Assembly (NCBI GenBank): GCA_937891735.1
Contig: CALAGR010000066.1
Span: 1-36,874, forward strand
DNA length: 36,874 nucleotides
Reading direction: 5' to 3'
Source: an uncultured Pseudomonadota bacterium
Lineage (GTDB): Bacteria > Myxococcota_A > UBA796 > UBA9615
This document shows positions 25,531 to 33,583 of this stretch, piece by piece. The position numbers and the translations under genes are program-made. The notes under the pieces were generated by a model. It searched no databases and had not been told where the DNA came from. It saw only the letters and a program-made list of their open reading frames with translations. Numbering within the stretch: position 1 is the stretch's first letter; the number at the start of each line of letters is the position of its first letter.

Positions 25531-26447
25531 TATCCGATCTGGCGGACCCGCTCGTAGAGCAGCAGCGCCGTGGAGACCGACACGTTCAGGGAGGTGACCG
25601 CGCGGCTCGGACGCATGGGGATCCGGACCACCACGTCGCACCGGTCGGCCACCGGATCGGACAGGCCGCGGTCCTCGCCGCCCATCACGATGGCGAGGGC
25701 GCCGGTCAGATCGGCCTCGGTGTGCAGCTGGGTCGCGGAGGCGTCGGTGCCGACGATGCGCACCCCCGCCCGGCGCAGCGTCGCCAGCGCGCTCATCATG
25801 CCTTCGCGTACCACGGGCACCTCTTCGGCTCCGCCCATGGCGATGCGCTGGGCCGTCGCGGTCAGGGACGCCCCTCGCCGGGTCGGGATGACCACCGCGT
25901 CCACGCCAGACGCGCACGCCGTGCGCAACACCGCGCCGAGGTTCTGCTCGTACTGGACCTGATCGAGCAGCAGGATCAGGGGGTCCCGGCCCGCTGCGAA
26001 GGTGGCGTCCAGCACCGACTTCAGGGTCTGGTGCGGCAGCCCGTCCGCGAACCCGATGACGCCGTTGTGGACCTGGGCCTCGGCCACCGCGTCCAGCGCG
26101 CCCCGGTCCACCCGGACCACCGGCACGCCCTGATCCCCGGCCTCTGCGAGCAGCTCGTCGATCTTGGCGCCCTGCGCGCCTTCGTCGATCCAGATCGCCC
26201 GGACCCGCCGCGACACGACGAGCCCTGCGAGCACGAGGTTGCGGCCTTCGAGCTGGTCGGGATACGGAGGCCGCTCCAGGCCCCCCGGCAGGCGCTGGCG
26301 GGATGGTTCCCGAGGCCGGCTCGGTCCGGTCGCGTCCCGCGCGGGTCGGCCGGAGCCCCAGCCCCTCGGACCTTTCGAGGGACCCTTGGGAGGTCCCTTG
26401 GGCGGTCCTTTCGGCGGACCCCCTCCCCTGCCGCTTCCACGTGCCAT
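25530..26447 (-). CDS. rlmB: SpoU/TrmH-family rRNA 2'-O-methyltransferase (RlmB-like)
   Basis: SAM-dependent ribose methyltransferase with a knotted SPOUT fold; the closest match is RlmB, which modifies 23S rRNA. Residues 1-60 form a basic, Pro/Gly/Lys-rich tail with KGPP repeats, probably disordered and RNA-binding. The substrate-binding domain follows (about 62-140, LEGRNLVLAGL) and then the catalytic domain. Motif 1 is QNLGAVLRTACASGVDAV, motif 2 is IVMGGEDRGLS, motif 3 is IPM followed by TSLNVSVSTALLLYE. 305 residues against about 245 in E. coli, the excess being the tail. It begins 4 bases after the PIN-PhoH stop, so the two share a transcript. The exact rRNA site cannot be told, so the symbol is tentative. 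Confidence 0.86.
   Translation of the reverse strand: MARGSGRGGGPPKGPPKGPPKGPSKGPRGWGSGRPARDATGPSRPREPSRQRLPGGLERPPYPDQLEGRNLVLAGLVVSRRVRAIWIDEGAQGAKIDELLAEAGDQGVPVVRVDRGALDAVAEAQVHNGVIGFADGLPHQTLKSVLDATFAAGRDPLILLLDQVQYEQNLGAVLRTACASGVDAVVIPTRRGASLTATAQRIAMGGAEEVPVVREGMMSALATLRRAGVRIVGTDASATQLHTEADLTGALAIVMGGEDRGLSDPVADRCDVVVRIPMRPSRAVTSLNVSVSTALLLYERVRQIG
26368..26421. repeat. 12-base tandem repeat coding for KGPP
   Basis: At least four 12-base units of the form GGWCCYTTSGRN lie head to tail from 26368 to 26415, with a partial fifth. On the minus strand they encode the PPKGPPKGPPKGPSKGP stretch in the methyltransferase N-tail. Differences between units are mostly silent. Confidence 0.75.
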
Positions 26448-26451
26448 GGCT

Positions 26452-27813
26452 CTACAGGAGCTCGGCGGCGATCTCGGCCAGATCGGAGCGCTCGCCCTTC
26501 GACAGCGTCACGTGGCCCGCCAACGGCTGGTCCCGGAACTTCTCCACGACGTAGACGAGCCCGTTGCTGGTGCTGTCCACGTAGGGGTTGTCGATCTGGT
26601 AGGGGTCGCCGGTCATCACGATCTTCGTGCCTTCGCCGGCCCGCGTGATGATCGTCTTGATCTCGTGGGGCGTCAGGTTCTGCGCCTCGTCCACGATCAG
26701 GAACTGGTGCGGGATCGAGCGACCGCGAATGTAGGTCAGGGGCTCGATCTCGAGCAGGCCCTGGCTGATCAGTTCCTCGTAGCCGCGGCTCTTGGTGCCA
26801 GACCGCCCTGCCGTGCGCGAGTCGAGGATGAACTCGACGTTGTCGTACACCGGCTTCATCCAGGGATTGAGCTTGTCTTCGATGTCCCCGGGAAGGAACC
26901 CGATGTCCTTGCCGAGGGGAAAGATCGGACGGGACACCAGCAGGCGGTGATAGATGTGCTCGTCGGCGCTCAGGTGCAGGCCCGTGGCGATCGCCAGCAG
27001 CGTCTTGCCGGTGCCGGCCTTGCCCACCAGGGTCACCAGCTTCAGCGAATCGTCCAGCAGCAGGTCCAACGCGAAGTACTGCTCCTTGTTCCGCGGGAAG
27101 ATCCCCCAGACACCCTCCTTCATCCGCTTGATCATCTGGATGGACGACTTGTCCGCCGACACCCGCGCCAGCACGGTCTGGTTGGGACGCTCGGCGTTGC
27201 GCAGCACGAGGCACTGGTTGGCGGCCATCGAGGCCAGATCTTCGTACTCGGCCACGCCGTGCTCGAACAGCTCGTGCAGCAGCTCCGGAGGCACCGTGAG
27301 CTCGCTCTGACCCGTGGACAGCTCGTCCACCTGGACCTTGCCGTGCTCGTAGTCCTCCGCCCGGATCTCCAGGGCGTTGGCCTTGATGCGCAGGTTGGTG
27401 TCCTTGGTGACCACGATGACCAGACCGGCCCCGTCGGCGGCCCGGTTCAGTTCGTAGGCCAGGGCCAGCAGCAGGTTGTCTGCGAGGTGCTCGCGGTCGG
27501 CCCAGCGCCACGTGACCTGCACGTCCTCGCACAGGTCCACGCGGATGGTGCCCCCGTTCCCGAGGGGCACGCCCTTGCTGAGGGGCCGGCCATCGTGTTC
27601 GAGCCGGAGCTCGTCCAGATAGCGGCTCACCTGGCGGGCGTTGCGGCCCACCTCGGTCAGGTCCTTCTTGAAGCGGTCGATCTCCTCGATCATCTTGATC
27701 GGGATGACCACCTCATGCTCCTCGAACGCGAACAGCGAGCGGGGATCGTGCAGGAGGACGTTGGTGTCGAGGACGTAGGTCTTGCGCTGGTCGGAGGGGG
27801 CTCGTGCGATCAC
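26452..27813 (-). CDS. PIN domain-PhoH ATPase fusion (YlaK/PhoH2 type)
   Basis: 453 residues: an N-terminal PIN nuclease domain (about 10-150) fused to a PhoH-type P-loop ATPase (about 240-453). PIN acidic residues are visible: D16 in VLDTNVLLHDP, E43/E44 in MIEEIDRFK, D112 in HLADNLLLA and D138 in VVTKDTNLRIK. The ATPase has GKAGTGKT (264-271), VSRPIFPLGKDIGFLPGD, FLIVDEAQNLTPHE and MTGDPYQIDNPYVD. Mycobacterial PhoH2 of this architecture is reported as an RNA helicase/RNase. The start is GTG 27813 with GAGG 7 bases upstream. It is preceded by a promoter and a structured leader, and followed at 4 bases by the rRNA methyltransferase, which suggests RNA metabolism. Confidence 0.94.
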   Translation of the reverse strand: MIARAPSDQRKTYVLDTNVLLHDPRSLFAFEEHEVVIPIKMIEEIDRFKKDLTEVGRNARQVSRYLDELRLEHDGRPLSKGVPLGNGGTIRVDLCEDVQVTWRWADREHLADNLLLALAYELNRAADGAGLVIVVTKDTNLRIKANALEIRAEDYEHGKVQVDELSTGQSELTVPPELLHELFEHGVAEYEDLASMAANQCLVLRNAERPNQTVLARVSADKSSIQMIKRMKEGVWGIFPRNKEQYFALDLLLDDSLKLVTLVGKAGTGKTLLAIATGLHLSADEHIYHRLLVSRPIFPLGKDIGFLPGDIEDKLNPWMKPVYDNVEFILDSRTAGRSGTKSRGYEELISQGLLEIEPLTYIRGRSIPHQFLIVDEAQNLTPHEIKTIITRAGEGTKIVMTGDPYQIDNPYVDSTSNGLVYVVEKFRDQPLAGHVTLSKGERSDLAEIAAELL

Positions 27814-27838
27814 GTGCTGGCCTCAAGCCTTGGGGAAC

Positions 27839-27888
27839 GGAGGGCCGGGCCGAGACCCTCCGAACACACGGTTGGCGGGGGCCGTGTG
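27839..27888 (-). promoter_or_regulatory. Tandem-hairpin 5' leader of the PIN-PhoH mRNA
   Basis: On the minus strand the predicted leader begins near 27890. It contains CACACGG/CCGTGTG (7 pairs, 10-base loop, 27865-27888) and then GGAGGG/CCCTCC (6 pairs, 11-base loop, 27839-27861), separated by 3 bases. The coding start is 25 bases further on. Both stems are perfect. They may stabilise the mRNA, attenuate transcription or be bound by a protein; no T-run follows either stem. Confidence 0.45.
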
Positions 27889-27896
27889 CGGATGCG

Positions 27897-27926
27897 GTCG
27901 TACCCCGTTCATGGTCCTCGTGTCAA
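27897..27926 (-). promoter_or_regulatory. Promoter for the PIN-PhoH / rlmB-like operon
   Basis: A perfect -35 TTGACA (27921-27926, minus strand) is followed after 18 bases by TACGAC (27897-27902) as a weak -10. Transcription would start near 27890, giving a leader of about 77 bases. The match lies in the right place between the HU gene and its downstream neighbour. Confidence 0.5.
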
Positions 27927-27966
27927 TGATTGCGCGTGCGAAGAAAGGCCAGGATCACGGGGAGGA

Positions 27967-28245
27967 TCAGGAGTCGCCCACCTTGTCGCGAAGCGCCCGA
28001 CCCACCTTGAAGACGGGGAGCACCTTGGCCGGCACCTCGATGGGCTCGCCTGTCTTTGGGTTGCGACCGACGTAGGCGGCGTAGTGCTTCGTCTTGAACG
28101 AGCCGAAGCCACGGATCTCGATCCGGTCGCCGCGGATCAGCGCGTCTTCCATGGCCTGGAAGACGGCGTTGACCACCTGCTCGGCGCGCTTGCGGCTGTG
28201 GCCACCCGCCTCGGCGACCGCGTCAATGAGCTCTGACTTCGTCAC
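27967..28245 (-). CDS. HU/IHF-family DNA-bending protein
   Basis: A small nucleoid protein of 92 residues that bends DNA as a dimer. The N-terminal helices (TKSELIDAVAEAGG, RKRAEQVVNAVFQAM) are followed by the beta-arm: IEIRGFGSF (43-50), then YVGRNPKTGE with the intercalating Pro at 63 in RNP, and VFKVGRALRD. Features such as YAAYVGRNPKTGE lean towards IHF-beta or IHF-like HU, but HU and IHF cannot be separated with certainty. The start is GTG 28245 with GGGAG 9 bases upstream. It has its own promoter at 28284-28313 and stands apart from recJ and the PIN-PhoH gene, which suits a highly expressed single-gene unit. Confidence 0.93.
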   Translation of the reverse strand: MTKSELIDAVAEAGGHSRKRAEQVVNAVFQAMEDALIRGDRIEIRGFGSFKTKHYAAYVGRNPKTGEPIEVPAKVLPVFKVGRALRDKVGDS

Positions 28246-28283
28246 GTCGTCCGGCTCCCGAATGCGACAGGTCCACCTCTGGA

Positions 28284-28313
28284 CAGATACCAGAGAGCCT
28301 CGCCGCCGGTCAA
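28284..28313 (-). promoter_or_regulatory. Promoter for the HU/IHF-type gene
   Basis: On the minus strand TTGACC (28308-28313) and TATCTG (28284-28289) are 18 bases apart. TGG directly precedes the -10, giving an extended -10 (TGN). Transcription would start near 28277, about 32 bases before the GTG. It lies in the only gap before this gene. Confidence 0.5.
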
Positions 28314-28332
28314 GCCAACCGCCTGAAATGAC

Positions 28333-28355
28333 CGGGCTTTCCGGCCCCGAGCCCG
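28333..28355 (-). terminator. Possible terminator after recJ
   Basis: On the minus strand CGGGCT, an 11-base loop and AGCCCG form a 6-base-pair hairpin beginning 9 bases past the recJ stop, followed by GTCATTTC. It separates the long sec-recJ run from the HU promoter. The T content after the stem is low. Confidence 0.35.
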
Positions 28356-28363
28356 CCCGCTGC

Positions 28364-30076
28364 TCAGATCGCGGAGCGCAGGTCCTTCAGCCGCAGCTCC
28401 AGGGTGGTCCGGCCCTGCCAGTGATTGACCGACAAGGAGAACGCCGCATCCACGGGGCCGTCGAGCATGCCATCCGGCAGGGACAGACCCCAGCCGATCG
28501 CGTCCACCGCAGGCCCGGACCGCCCGCGAAGACGCATGCGGACGCCGCGCCCCCCCGCCAGGACCTTGACCCCCACGGCGGTGAGACCCCGGGCCATCAA
28601 GGTGGGCTCGGCGTTTCCGAGCCCGAACGGAGCGAGGCGCTCCAGCACCTCGTGAAGCTCCCAGTTGACCTGCGCGATGTCCACCTCGGCGTCGATCCGG
28701 AGCACCGGCTCCCAGGAGCTCGCGGGCAGATGGGTGAACGCCGTGGCAAACGCCTCCCGGAGGGCGGGCAGGTTCTCCTGCTTCAGGGTCACTCCAGCGG
28801 CGGCGCGGTGGCCTCCGAAGCGCTCGAACAGCTCCGACAAGCCCGTCAGGGTCTCGAACAGGTCCACCCCCGAGATGGCGCGTCCGCTCCCGGTGGCCTT
28901 GCCGTCGCGCACCGCGAGCAGCAGCGTGGGGCGATGGAAGTGGCGCACCACCCGGCTGGCGACGATGCCCACCACCCCCGGGTGCCAGTCCTCGCTCCAC
29001 AACACCAGGCCGCCGGGAGAGGACAGGTCCGTGGTCTCCGGGACCTGCAGCAGCGCGTCGGCGAACACCTCGCGCTCCTGGTCCCTGCGGGTGCGATTGA
29101 TCGCGTCCAGATCCTCGGCGATCGCCTTCGCCCGGTGGCGATCCGACTCCAACAGCAGGTCGACGGCCCGGGAGGCGTCGTCCATGCGTCCCGCCGCGTT
29201 GATGCGCGGACCCAGCTGAAAGCCCAGGTGGGAGGCGAGCACGGGCTCGTCGGCGTCGATGCCCGCCACCTCCAGCAGGGCGTTGAGCCCCACGTGCCGC
29301 CGCTCCCGGAAGTAGCGCAGGCCCGCCGCCACCAGCGTGCGGTTCACGCCGCTCAGGGGGGCGAGGTCCGCCACCGTGCCCAGGGCCACGACCTCGAGGT
29401 AGTCGCGCAGGTCCGGCTCGGGCCGCGTCTGGAAGCTGCCGCGCTCCCGCAGCGCCGCCCGCAGCGCCACCGCGAGCATGAAGGCGACGCCCACCGCGGC
29501 GAGCATCTCGAACGGGTTGCCGTCGCCGTCGCGCTTCGGGTTGAGCAGCGCAGCCGTGGCGGGCAGCTCTGGAGGAAGGCGGTGGTGGTCCACGACCACC
29601 GTGTCCACCCCCAGCGCGTTCCCTGCGCTGATCGCGGCGTGAGCGGAGCTGCCGTTGTCGCAGGTGATGACCACCTTCGCCCCCTCGGCGGCGAGGCGCT
29701 GCATGGTGGCCACCTGGATGCCGTACCCGTCACGGATCCGGTGGGGCGCGTACCAGCCCACGTCCACGCCCACGGCCCCCAGGAACTGCACGAGCAGCGC
29801 CGTCGAGGTGCAGCCATCGACGTCGTAGTCGCCGTGCACCATCACCCGCTCGCCCTCATCGAGGGCACGGAGGAGACGGGCGACGGCCCGGTCCATGTCG
29901 GTCAGATCGCGGGGATCGGGCAGGTGCCGCAGGCTCGGGTTGAGCCACTGCTCGACGCCCTGCTCATCGACACCGCGGTTGGCCAGCAGGCACCCCACGA
30001 GCGGGGGCACTCCCAGGGCCGCGATCAGCGACTCGGGGTCCGTGCGGGGCTCGACCATCTCCCAGCGGCGCACCAC
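28364..30076 (-). CDS. recJ: Single-stranded-DNA-specific exonuclease RecJ
   Basis: 5'-3' single-strand exonuclease for recombination and mismatch repair. DHH-family motifs: HGDYDVDGCTSTALL with D83, D85 and D87, ITCDNGSSAH, VVVDHHRLP (DHH at 163-165), LGPRINAAGRMDDA, GSGRAISGVDL and GGHRAAAGVTL. The frame is open to a TTG at 30127, which has no ribosome site. GTG 30076 has GAGG 8 bases upstream and begins VVRRWEMVEPRTDPE, close to where RecJ proteins usually begin, so I use it (570 residues). It follows secF by about 64 bases on this start and is the last gene of the run. Confidence 0.93.
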   Translation of the reverse strand: MVRRWEMVEPRTDPESLIAALGVPPLVGCLLANRGVDEQGVEQWLNPSLRHLPDPRDLTDMDRAVARLLRALDEGERVMVHGDYDVDGCTSTALLVQFLGAVGVDVGWYAPHRIRDGYGIQVATMQRLAAEGAKVVITCDNGSSAHAAISAGNALGVDTVVVDHHRLPPELPATAALLNPKRDGDGNPFEMLAAVGVAFMLAVALRAALRERGSFQTRPEPDLRDYLEVVALGTVADLAPLSGVNRTLVAAGLRYFRERRHVGLNALLEVAGIDADEPVLASHLGFQLGPRINAAGRMDDASRAVDLLLESDRHRAKAIAEDLDAINRTRRDQEREVFADALLQVPETTDLSSPGGLVLWSEDWHPGVVGIVASRVVRHFHRPTLLLAVRDGKATGSGRAISGVDLFETLTGLSELFERFGGHRAAAGVTLKQENLPALREAFATAFTHLPASSWEPVLRIDAEVDIAQVNWELHEVLERLAPFGLGNAEPTLMARGLTAVGVKVLAGGRGVRMRLRGRSGPAVDAIGWGLSLPDGMLDGPVDAAFSLSVNHWQGRTTLELRLKDLRSAI

Positions 30077-30140
30077 GGCGGCCACCTCGGGCGCCGGGGC
30101 CTGGACTCGTTCGCCGGAACGCAGCAAGGAAGGGGCGTCG

Positions 30141-31325
30141 CTACCGCGCGTGGCGGCTGGCTTCCGCCTCTTGGTCTCCGGTGGGCACCTCGACGGGCAG
30201 CCACTTCTGGAGGAAGAGGATCATCGGGGAGGCGACGAAGATCGAGGAGTAGGTTCCCACGAGCACGCCGATCAGCAGCGCGAAGGAGAAGTCCCGGATG
30301 ATCGGGCCGCCGAAGGCCATCAAGGCGGCCACCGCCATCAGCGTGGTGACCGAGGTGAGCAGCGTGCGGCTCAGGGTCTCGTTCAGGGACACGTTGATGA
30401 CCTCGCCCAGATCCCGACGCGGATAGCGCTGCAGGTTCTCACGAATGCGGTCGTACACGACGATGGTGTCGTTCAGCGAGTAGCCGACGATGGTGAGCAG
30501 CGCGCCGATGGTGGGCAGCGTGAACTCCCGACCCAGCAGGCAGAACAGCCCGATGGTGATCATCACGTCGTGGCCCAGGGCAAGCACGGCGCCGGGCGCG
30601 AAGCTCAGGTCGAAGCGGAACGCCACGTAGACCAGGATCAGGGCCAGCGAGAAGAGGATCGACAGGATCCCCTTGCGCCGCAGCTCGGCACCGACGGAGG
30701 GGCCGACGACCTCGACCCCGAGGACCTCGAACTTGTCCTCGCCGAGCGCGCCGCCCAGACGCTTCTTGACCACATCCGTCAGGCCCGGGAACGACACCAC
30801 GAGCGCCTGGTGCTCGACCTTGCTCTCGGTGACCTGGACGTCGGCGTTCAGGGTCTTGAGCTTGGCCTGCACCTCGGCCGGGGTGATGTCCCGCGTCGCC
30901 TTGGCGGTCATCTTGACGCTCTGCTGGGGGTCGTAGTCGAAGGAGACCCAGGCGTCGTCGCCGTAGTCCGCCTTGAGCTGCGCTTCCACCTTGGTGAAGA
31001 ACTCGGCGGCGCCGAAGTTCACCTTGTCCACGCGGACGAGGTACTCCAGGCCCGAGCCACCGAACTTCTGGACGCTGTCGTCGCTCAGCCCGATCGCCGA
31101 GAGCCCCGAGCGCAGATCGCCGATGCCGACGCCCTCGCTGACGCGCACATGGATCTCGGTGCCGCCCGAGAAGTCCACGCCGTACTTTGGGGACACAGGC
31201 GTGTCCACGAAGCTGCCGACCACGGCGAAGAGGAGCGACACCGAGACGACCACGAACGACAGGATCGCCATCGGTCGCCGCCTGCCGACGAAGTCAAAGT
31301 TGCTTCCGTGCTTGACGATCTGCAT
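30141..31325 (-). CDS. secF: Protein translocase subunit SecF
   Basis: Works with SecD to use the proton gradient to complete export through SecYEG. 394 residues with six membrane helices: helix 1 near FVVVSVSLLFAVVG, a periplasmic domain with YGVDFSGGTEIHVRV, then SILFSLALILVYVAFRFD, AVLALGHDVMITIGLF, GYSLNDTIVVYDRIREN, and the last pair around ALMAFGGPIIRDFSFALLIG. The protein is longer than E. coli SecF (323), mostly in the periplasmic domain. ATG 31325 is 7 bases after the secD stop. A TTG at 31343, inside secD, is an unlikely alternative. Confidence 0.96.
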   Translation of the reverse strand: MQIVKHGSNFDFVGRRRPMAILSFVVVSVSLLFAVVGSFVDTPVSPKYGVDFSGGTEIHVRVSEGVGIGDLRSGLSAIGLSDDSVQKFGGSGLEYLVRVDKVNFGAAEFFTKVEAQLKADYGDDAWVSFDYDPQQSVKMTAKATRDITPAEVQAKLKTLNADVQVTESKVEHQALVVSFPGLTDVVKKRLGGALGEDKFEVLGVEVVGPSVGAELRRKGILSILFSLALILVYVAFRFDLSFAPGAVLALGHDVMITIGLFCLLGREFTLPTIGALLTIVGYSLNDTIVVYDRIRENLQRYPRRDLGEVINVSLNETLSRTLLTSVTTLMAVAALMAFGGPIIRDFSFALLIGVLVGTYSSIFVASPMILFLQKWLPVEVPTGDQEAEASRHAR

Positions 31326-31332
31326 GAGCCCG

Positions 31333-33168
31333 CTACGCGCCAATGGACAGGGAACGAATCCCCCGTCCGTGGGTGAGGTAATCGAAGATGAGGCGGGTCA
31401 CCACAAGAGCGGTGAACACCGAGGTGATGATTCCGACCATCAGCGTGACCGCGAAGCCCTTGATGGGCCCCGAGCCGTAGCTGTAGAGCACCGCGCCCGT
31501 GATGAAGGTCGTGATGTTCGCGTCGAGGATGGTCCAGGTGGCCTTGTCGTAGCCGGCCCCGATGGCCGCACGCACGCTCTTGCCGTCGAACAGTTCCTCG
31601 CGGATGCGCTCGAAGATGATGACGTTGGCGTCGACCGCCATGCCGATGGTCAGGATGATCCCCGCGATGCCCGGCAGCGTCAGGGTGGCCCCGAAGCCCG
31701 CCAGCATCGACAGGATGAACGCGATGTTCAGCGCCACCGCGATGTTCGCCACCAGGCCGGCGCCGCGGTAGTAGATGACCATGAAGATGAGGACGAGGAC
31801 GAGCGCCAGGAGCGCGGCCGTCTTGCCCGCCTTGACCGAGTCGTCACCGAGGGTTCGCCCGACCGTGCGGTTGTGCAGGATCTCGATGGGCGCCGGCAGC
31901 GCGCCGGCCCGCAGCACCACCACAAGGTCCTCGGCGTCCTTGCGCGCCTGCATCGAGTCGGACCCGCCGAGCTCGATGGACGCGACGCCGCCGCCGATCT
32001 TCTCGCGGAACACCGGCGCGGAGTTGATGTTGTCGTCCAGGATGATCGCCATGCGCTTGCCGACGTTGTCACCGGACAGCTTGCCGAACAGCCGCGCACC
32101 GTCGGTGTTCAGCTCCATGCGCACGTACGGGGCGTTGAACTGGTCGGTGGCCACCTGGGCGTAGTCGATGAACTCGCCGGTCAGGTCGATCTTCGTGTTG
32201 ACGAGGTACGGCTCGATGCGGACATGCCGCATCTTGAGGTCGTCGAAGTCCTTCTTCCACAGCACCTCGGTGTCCGCGGGGAGCTTGTCCTTGAGGGCCC
32301 GAGCCAGCTGGTCGTCGGTGTAGTCCTCGCCCAGCCCCGCCGCCGCGACCGCCTTGTCCACGACGCTGCGGACCTTCGCGTCCGACCAGTTCGCTTCGTC
32401 GTGAAGCATGCGGAACTCGAGCTGCGCCGTGCGGCCCACCAGGTCGATCGCGCGCTGGGGGTCGTCCAGGCCCGGCAGCTGCACGGTGATCCGATCCGCA
32501 CCCTTGGTCAGGATGACGGGCTCCGTCACGCCGAACTTGTCGATGCGGTTGCGGATGGTCTCGACGGCCTGCTGGAGCGCCGTGCCGCGGAGCTGGTCCG
32601 CGAAAGGCTCCTCGAACGAGTAGATCAGCGAGCGCTTGCCGTCCAGGACCTGCACGCCGTGGAAGATGAAGAGCCCGAGCTGGTCGAGGATCAGGGCTCT
32701 GGCCTTGTCCTCCTCCGCGGGCTTCTCGATGGCGATCGCGAGGTCCGCGGTGCCAGCGATGCGCTTGCCTTCCGCGTCGATCTTCTCTTCCTTGAGGATG
32801 TCGACGATCGTGCCCGAGTAGCGATCCGCGGCGGCCTCGACGGCCTTGCGGATGTCCACCTCGAGCTCGAGGTCGATGCCGCCCTGCAGGTCGAGGCCGA
32901 GGCTGATCTTGTCCTGCGGGAAGAACGTCGCCCATCCCGGGGCGACGGCCAGCTCCTTCTGACGATGGTCGAGCAGCGTCTTTTCAGCCGCGGCCTTCCC
33001 CCCTTCATCGGCGCTGTCGAGCAACCCCTCGAGCTGCGCGAGGCGCGCATCCCAGAGCTTGTGCTCGTCCTCGGTCGCCCAGCCGCCGAGCGTCCAGACC
33101 AGCCATGCAGCACTGACGAGCGCCAGGAGCACCGTCGAGCCAAACTTGAACCACCAGTTGCCGTCCAT
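31333..33168 (-). CDS. secD: Protein translocase subunit SecD
   Basis: Larger subunit of the SecDF membrane complex, 611 residues. Helix 1 is at about 10-29 (STVLLALVSAAWLVWTL). A 55-residue charged stretch (31-85) precedes ISLGLDLQGGIDLELEV (GLDLQGG 91-97), the conserved start of the P1 domain. ETIRNRIDKFGVTEP and ITVQLPGLDDPQRA continue P1. The C-terminal helices carry ILTIGMAVDANVIIFERIRE, the proton-relay region. The start ATG 33168 has GAGA 6 bases upstream and lies 10 bases after yajC. The yajC-secD-secF order is the standard operon. Confidence 0.97.
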   Translation of the reverse strand: MDGNWWFKFGSTVLLALVSAAWLVWTLGGWATEDEHKLWDARLAQLEGLLDSADEGGKAAAEKTLLDHRQKELAVAPGWATFFPQDKISLGLDLQGGIDLELEVDIRKAVEAAADRYSGTIVDILKEEKIDAEGKRIAGTADLAIAIEKPAEEDKARALILDQLGLFIFHGVQVLDGKRSLIYSFEEPFADQLRGTALQQAVETIRNRIDKFGVTEPVILTKGADRITVQLPGLDDPQRAIDLVGRTAQLEFRMLHDEANWSDAKVRSVVDKAVAAAGLGEDYTDDQLARALKDKLPADTEVLWKKDFDDLKMRHVRIEPYLVNTKIDLTGEFIDYAQVATDQFNAPYVRMELNTDGARLFGKLSGDNVGKRMAIILDDNINSAPVFREKIGGGVASIELGGSDSMQARKDAEDLVVVLRAGALPAPIEILHNRTVGRTLGDDSVKAGKTAALLALVLVLIFMVIYYRGAGLVANIAVALNIAFILSMLAGFGATLTLPGIAGIILTIGMAVDANVIIFERIREELFDGKSVRAAIGAGYDKATWTILDANITTFITGAVLYSYGSGPIKGFAVTLMVGIITSVFTALVVTRLIFDYLTHGRGIRSLSIGA

Positions 33169-33178
33169 CAGATTCTCG

Positions 33179-33526
33179 CTACTTCGCTTCCCCGGCCGTG
33201 GTTGCTGGCTCTGCACCAACCATCCGGGCGATCTTGTCGTTGTCGACCGTGACGCGTACGCCCTTTGCCACTTCGAGGATGATCACCTTCTCTTCGACGG
33301 CGAAAATCCTTCCGTGGAGGCCACCTACGGTGACCAGCTGGTCGCCCTTCTTGAGCGCGGCGACCATCGCTGCATGCTGCTGCATCCGCTTGTTCTGCGG
33401 ACGGATCATGAGGAAGTACATGATCCCGAAGATGAGGCCGAACATCACCAGCATCTGGAACCCCTGTCCTCCGGTGGAAGGGGCTCCGCTCTGGGCCCAG
33501 GCCGTTCCAATGAACAGGTCGAGCAT
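33179..33526 (-). CDS. yajC: Preprotein translocase accessory subunit YajC
   Basis: A small inner-membrane partner of SecDF, 115 residues. N-terminal AWAQSGAPS, a single membrane helix (about 22-42, GFQMLVMFGLIFGIMYFLMI) followed by RPQNKRMQQH, then the cytoplasmic segment KKGDQLVTVGGLHGRIFAV and VRVTVDNDKIARMV, all typical. ATG 33526 has GGAG 10 bases upstream. It lies 57 bases after tgt and 10 before secD. Confidence 0.96.
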   Translation of the reverse strand: MLDLFIGTAWAQSGAPSTGGQGFQMLVMFGLIFGIMYFLMIRPQNKRMQQHAAMVAALKKGDQLVTVGGLHGRIFAVEEKVIILEVAKGVRVTVDNDKIARMVGAEPATTAGEAK

Positions 33527-33583
33527 CGGGCTTGTACTCCGTTGTCTCGCGTTTTGCCAGCGACCCGGTCGTTCGGGGTCTGC

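Noticed and set aside
30077..30127. TTG start for RecJ giving 17 more residues
   Set aside because: No ribosome site precedes it, while GTG 30076 has GAGG at 8 bases and starts where the family usually starts.
33527..33583. GACCC/GGGTC hairpin between tgt and yajC
   Set aside because: Five pairs in GC-rich DNA with no T-run; probably chance.
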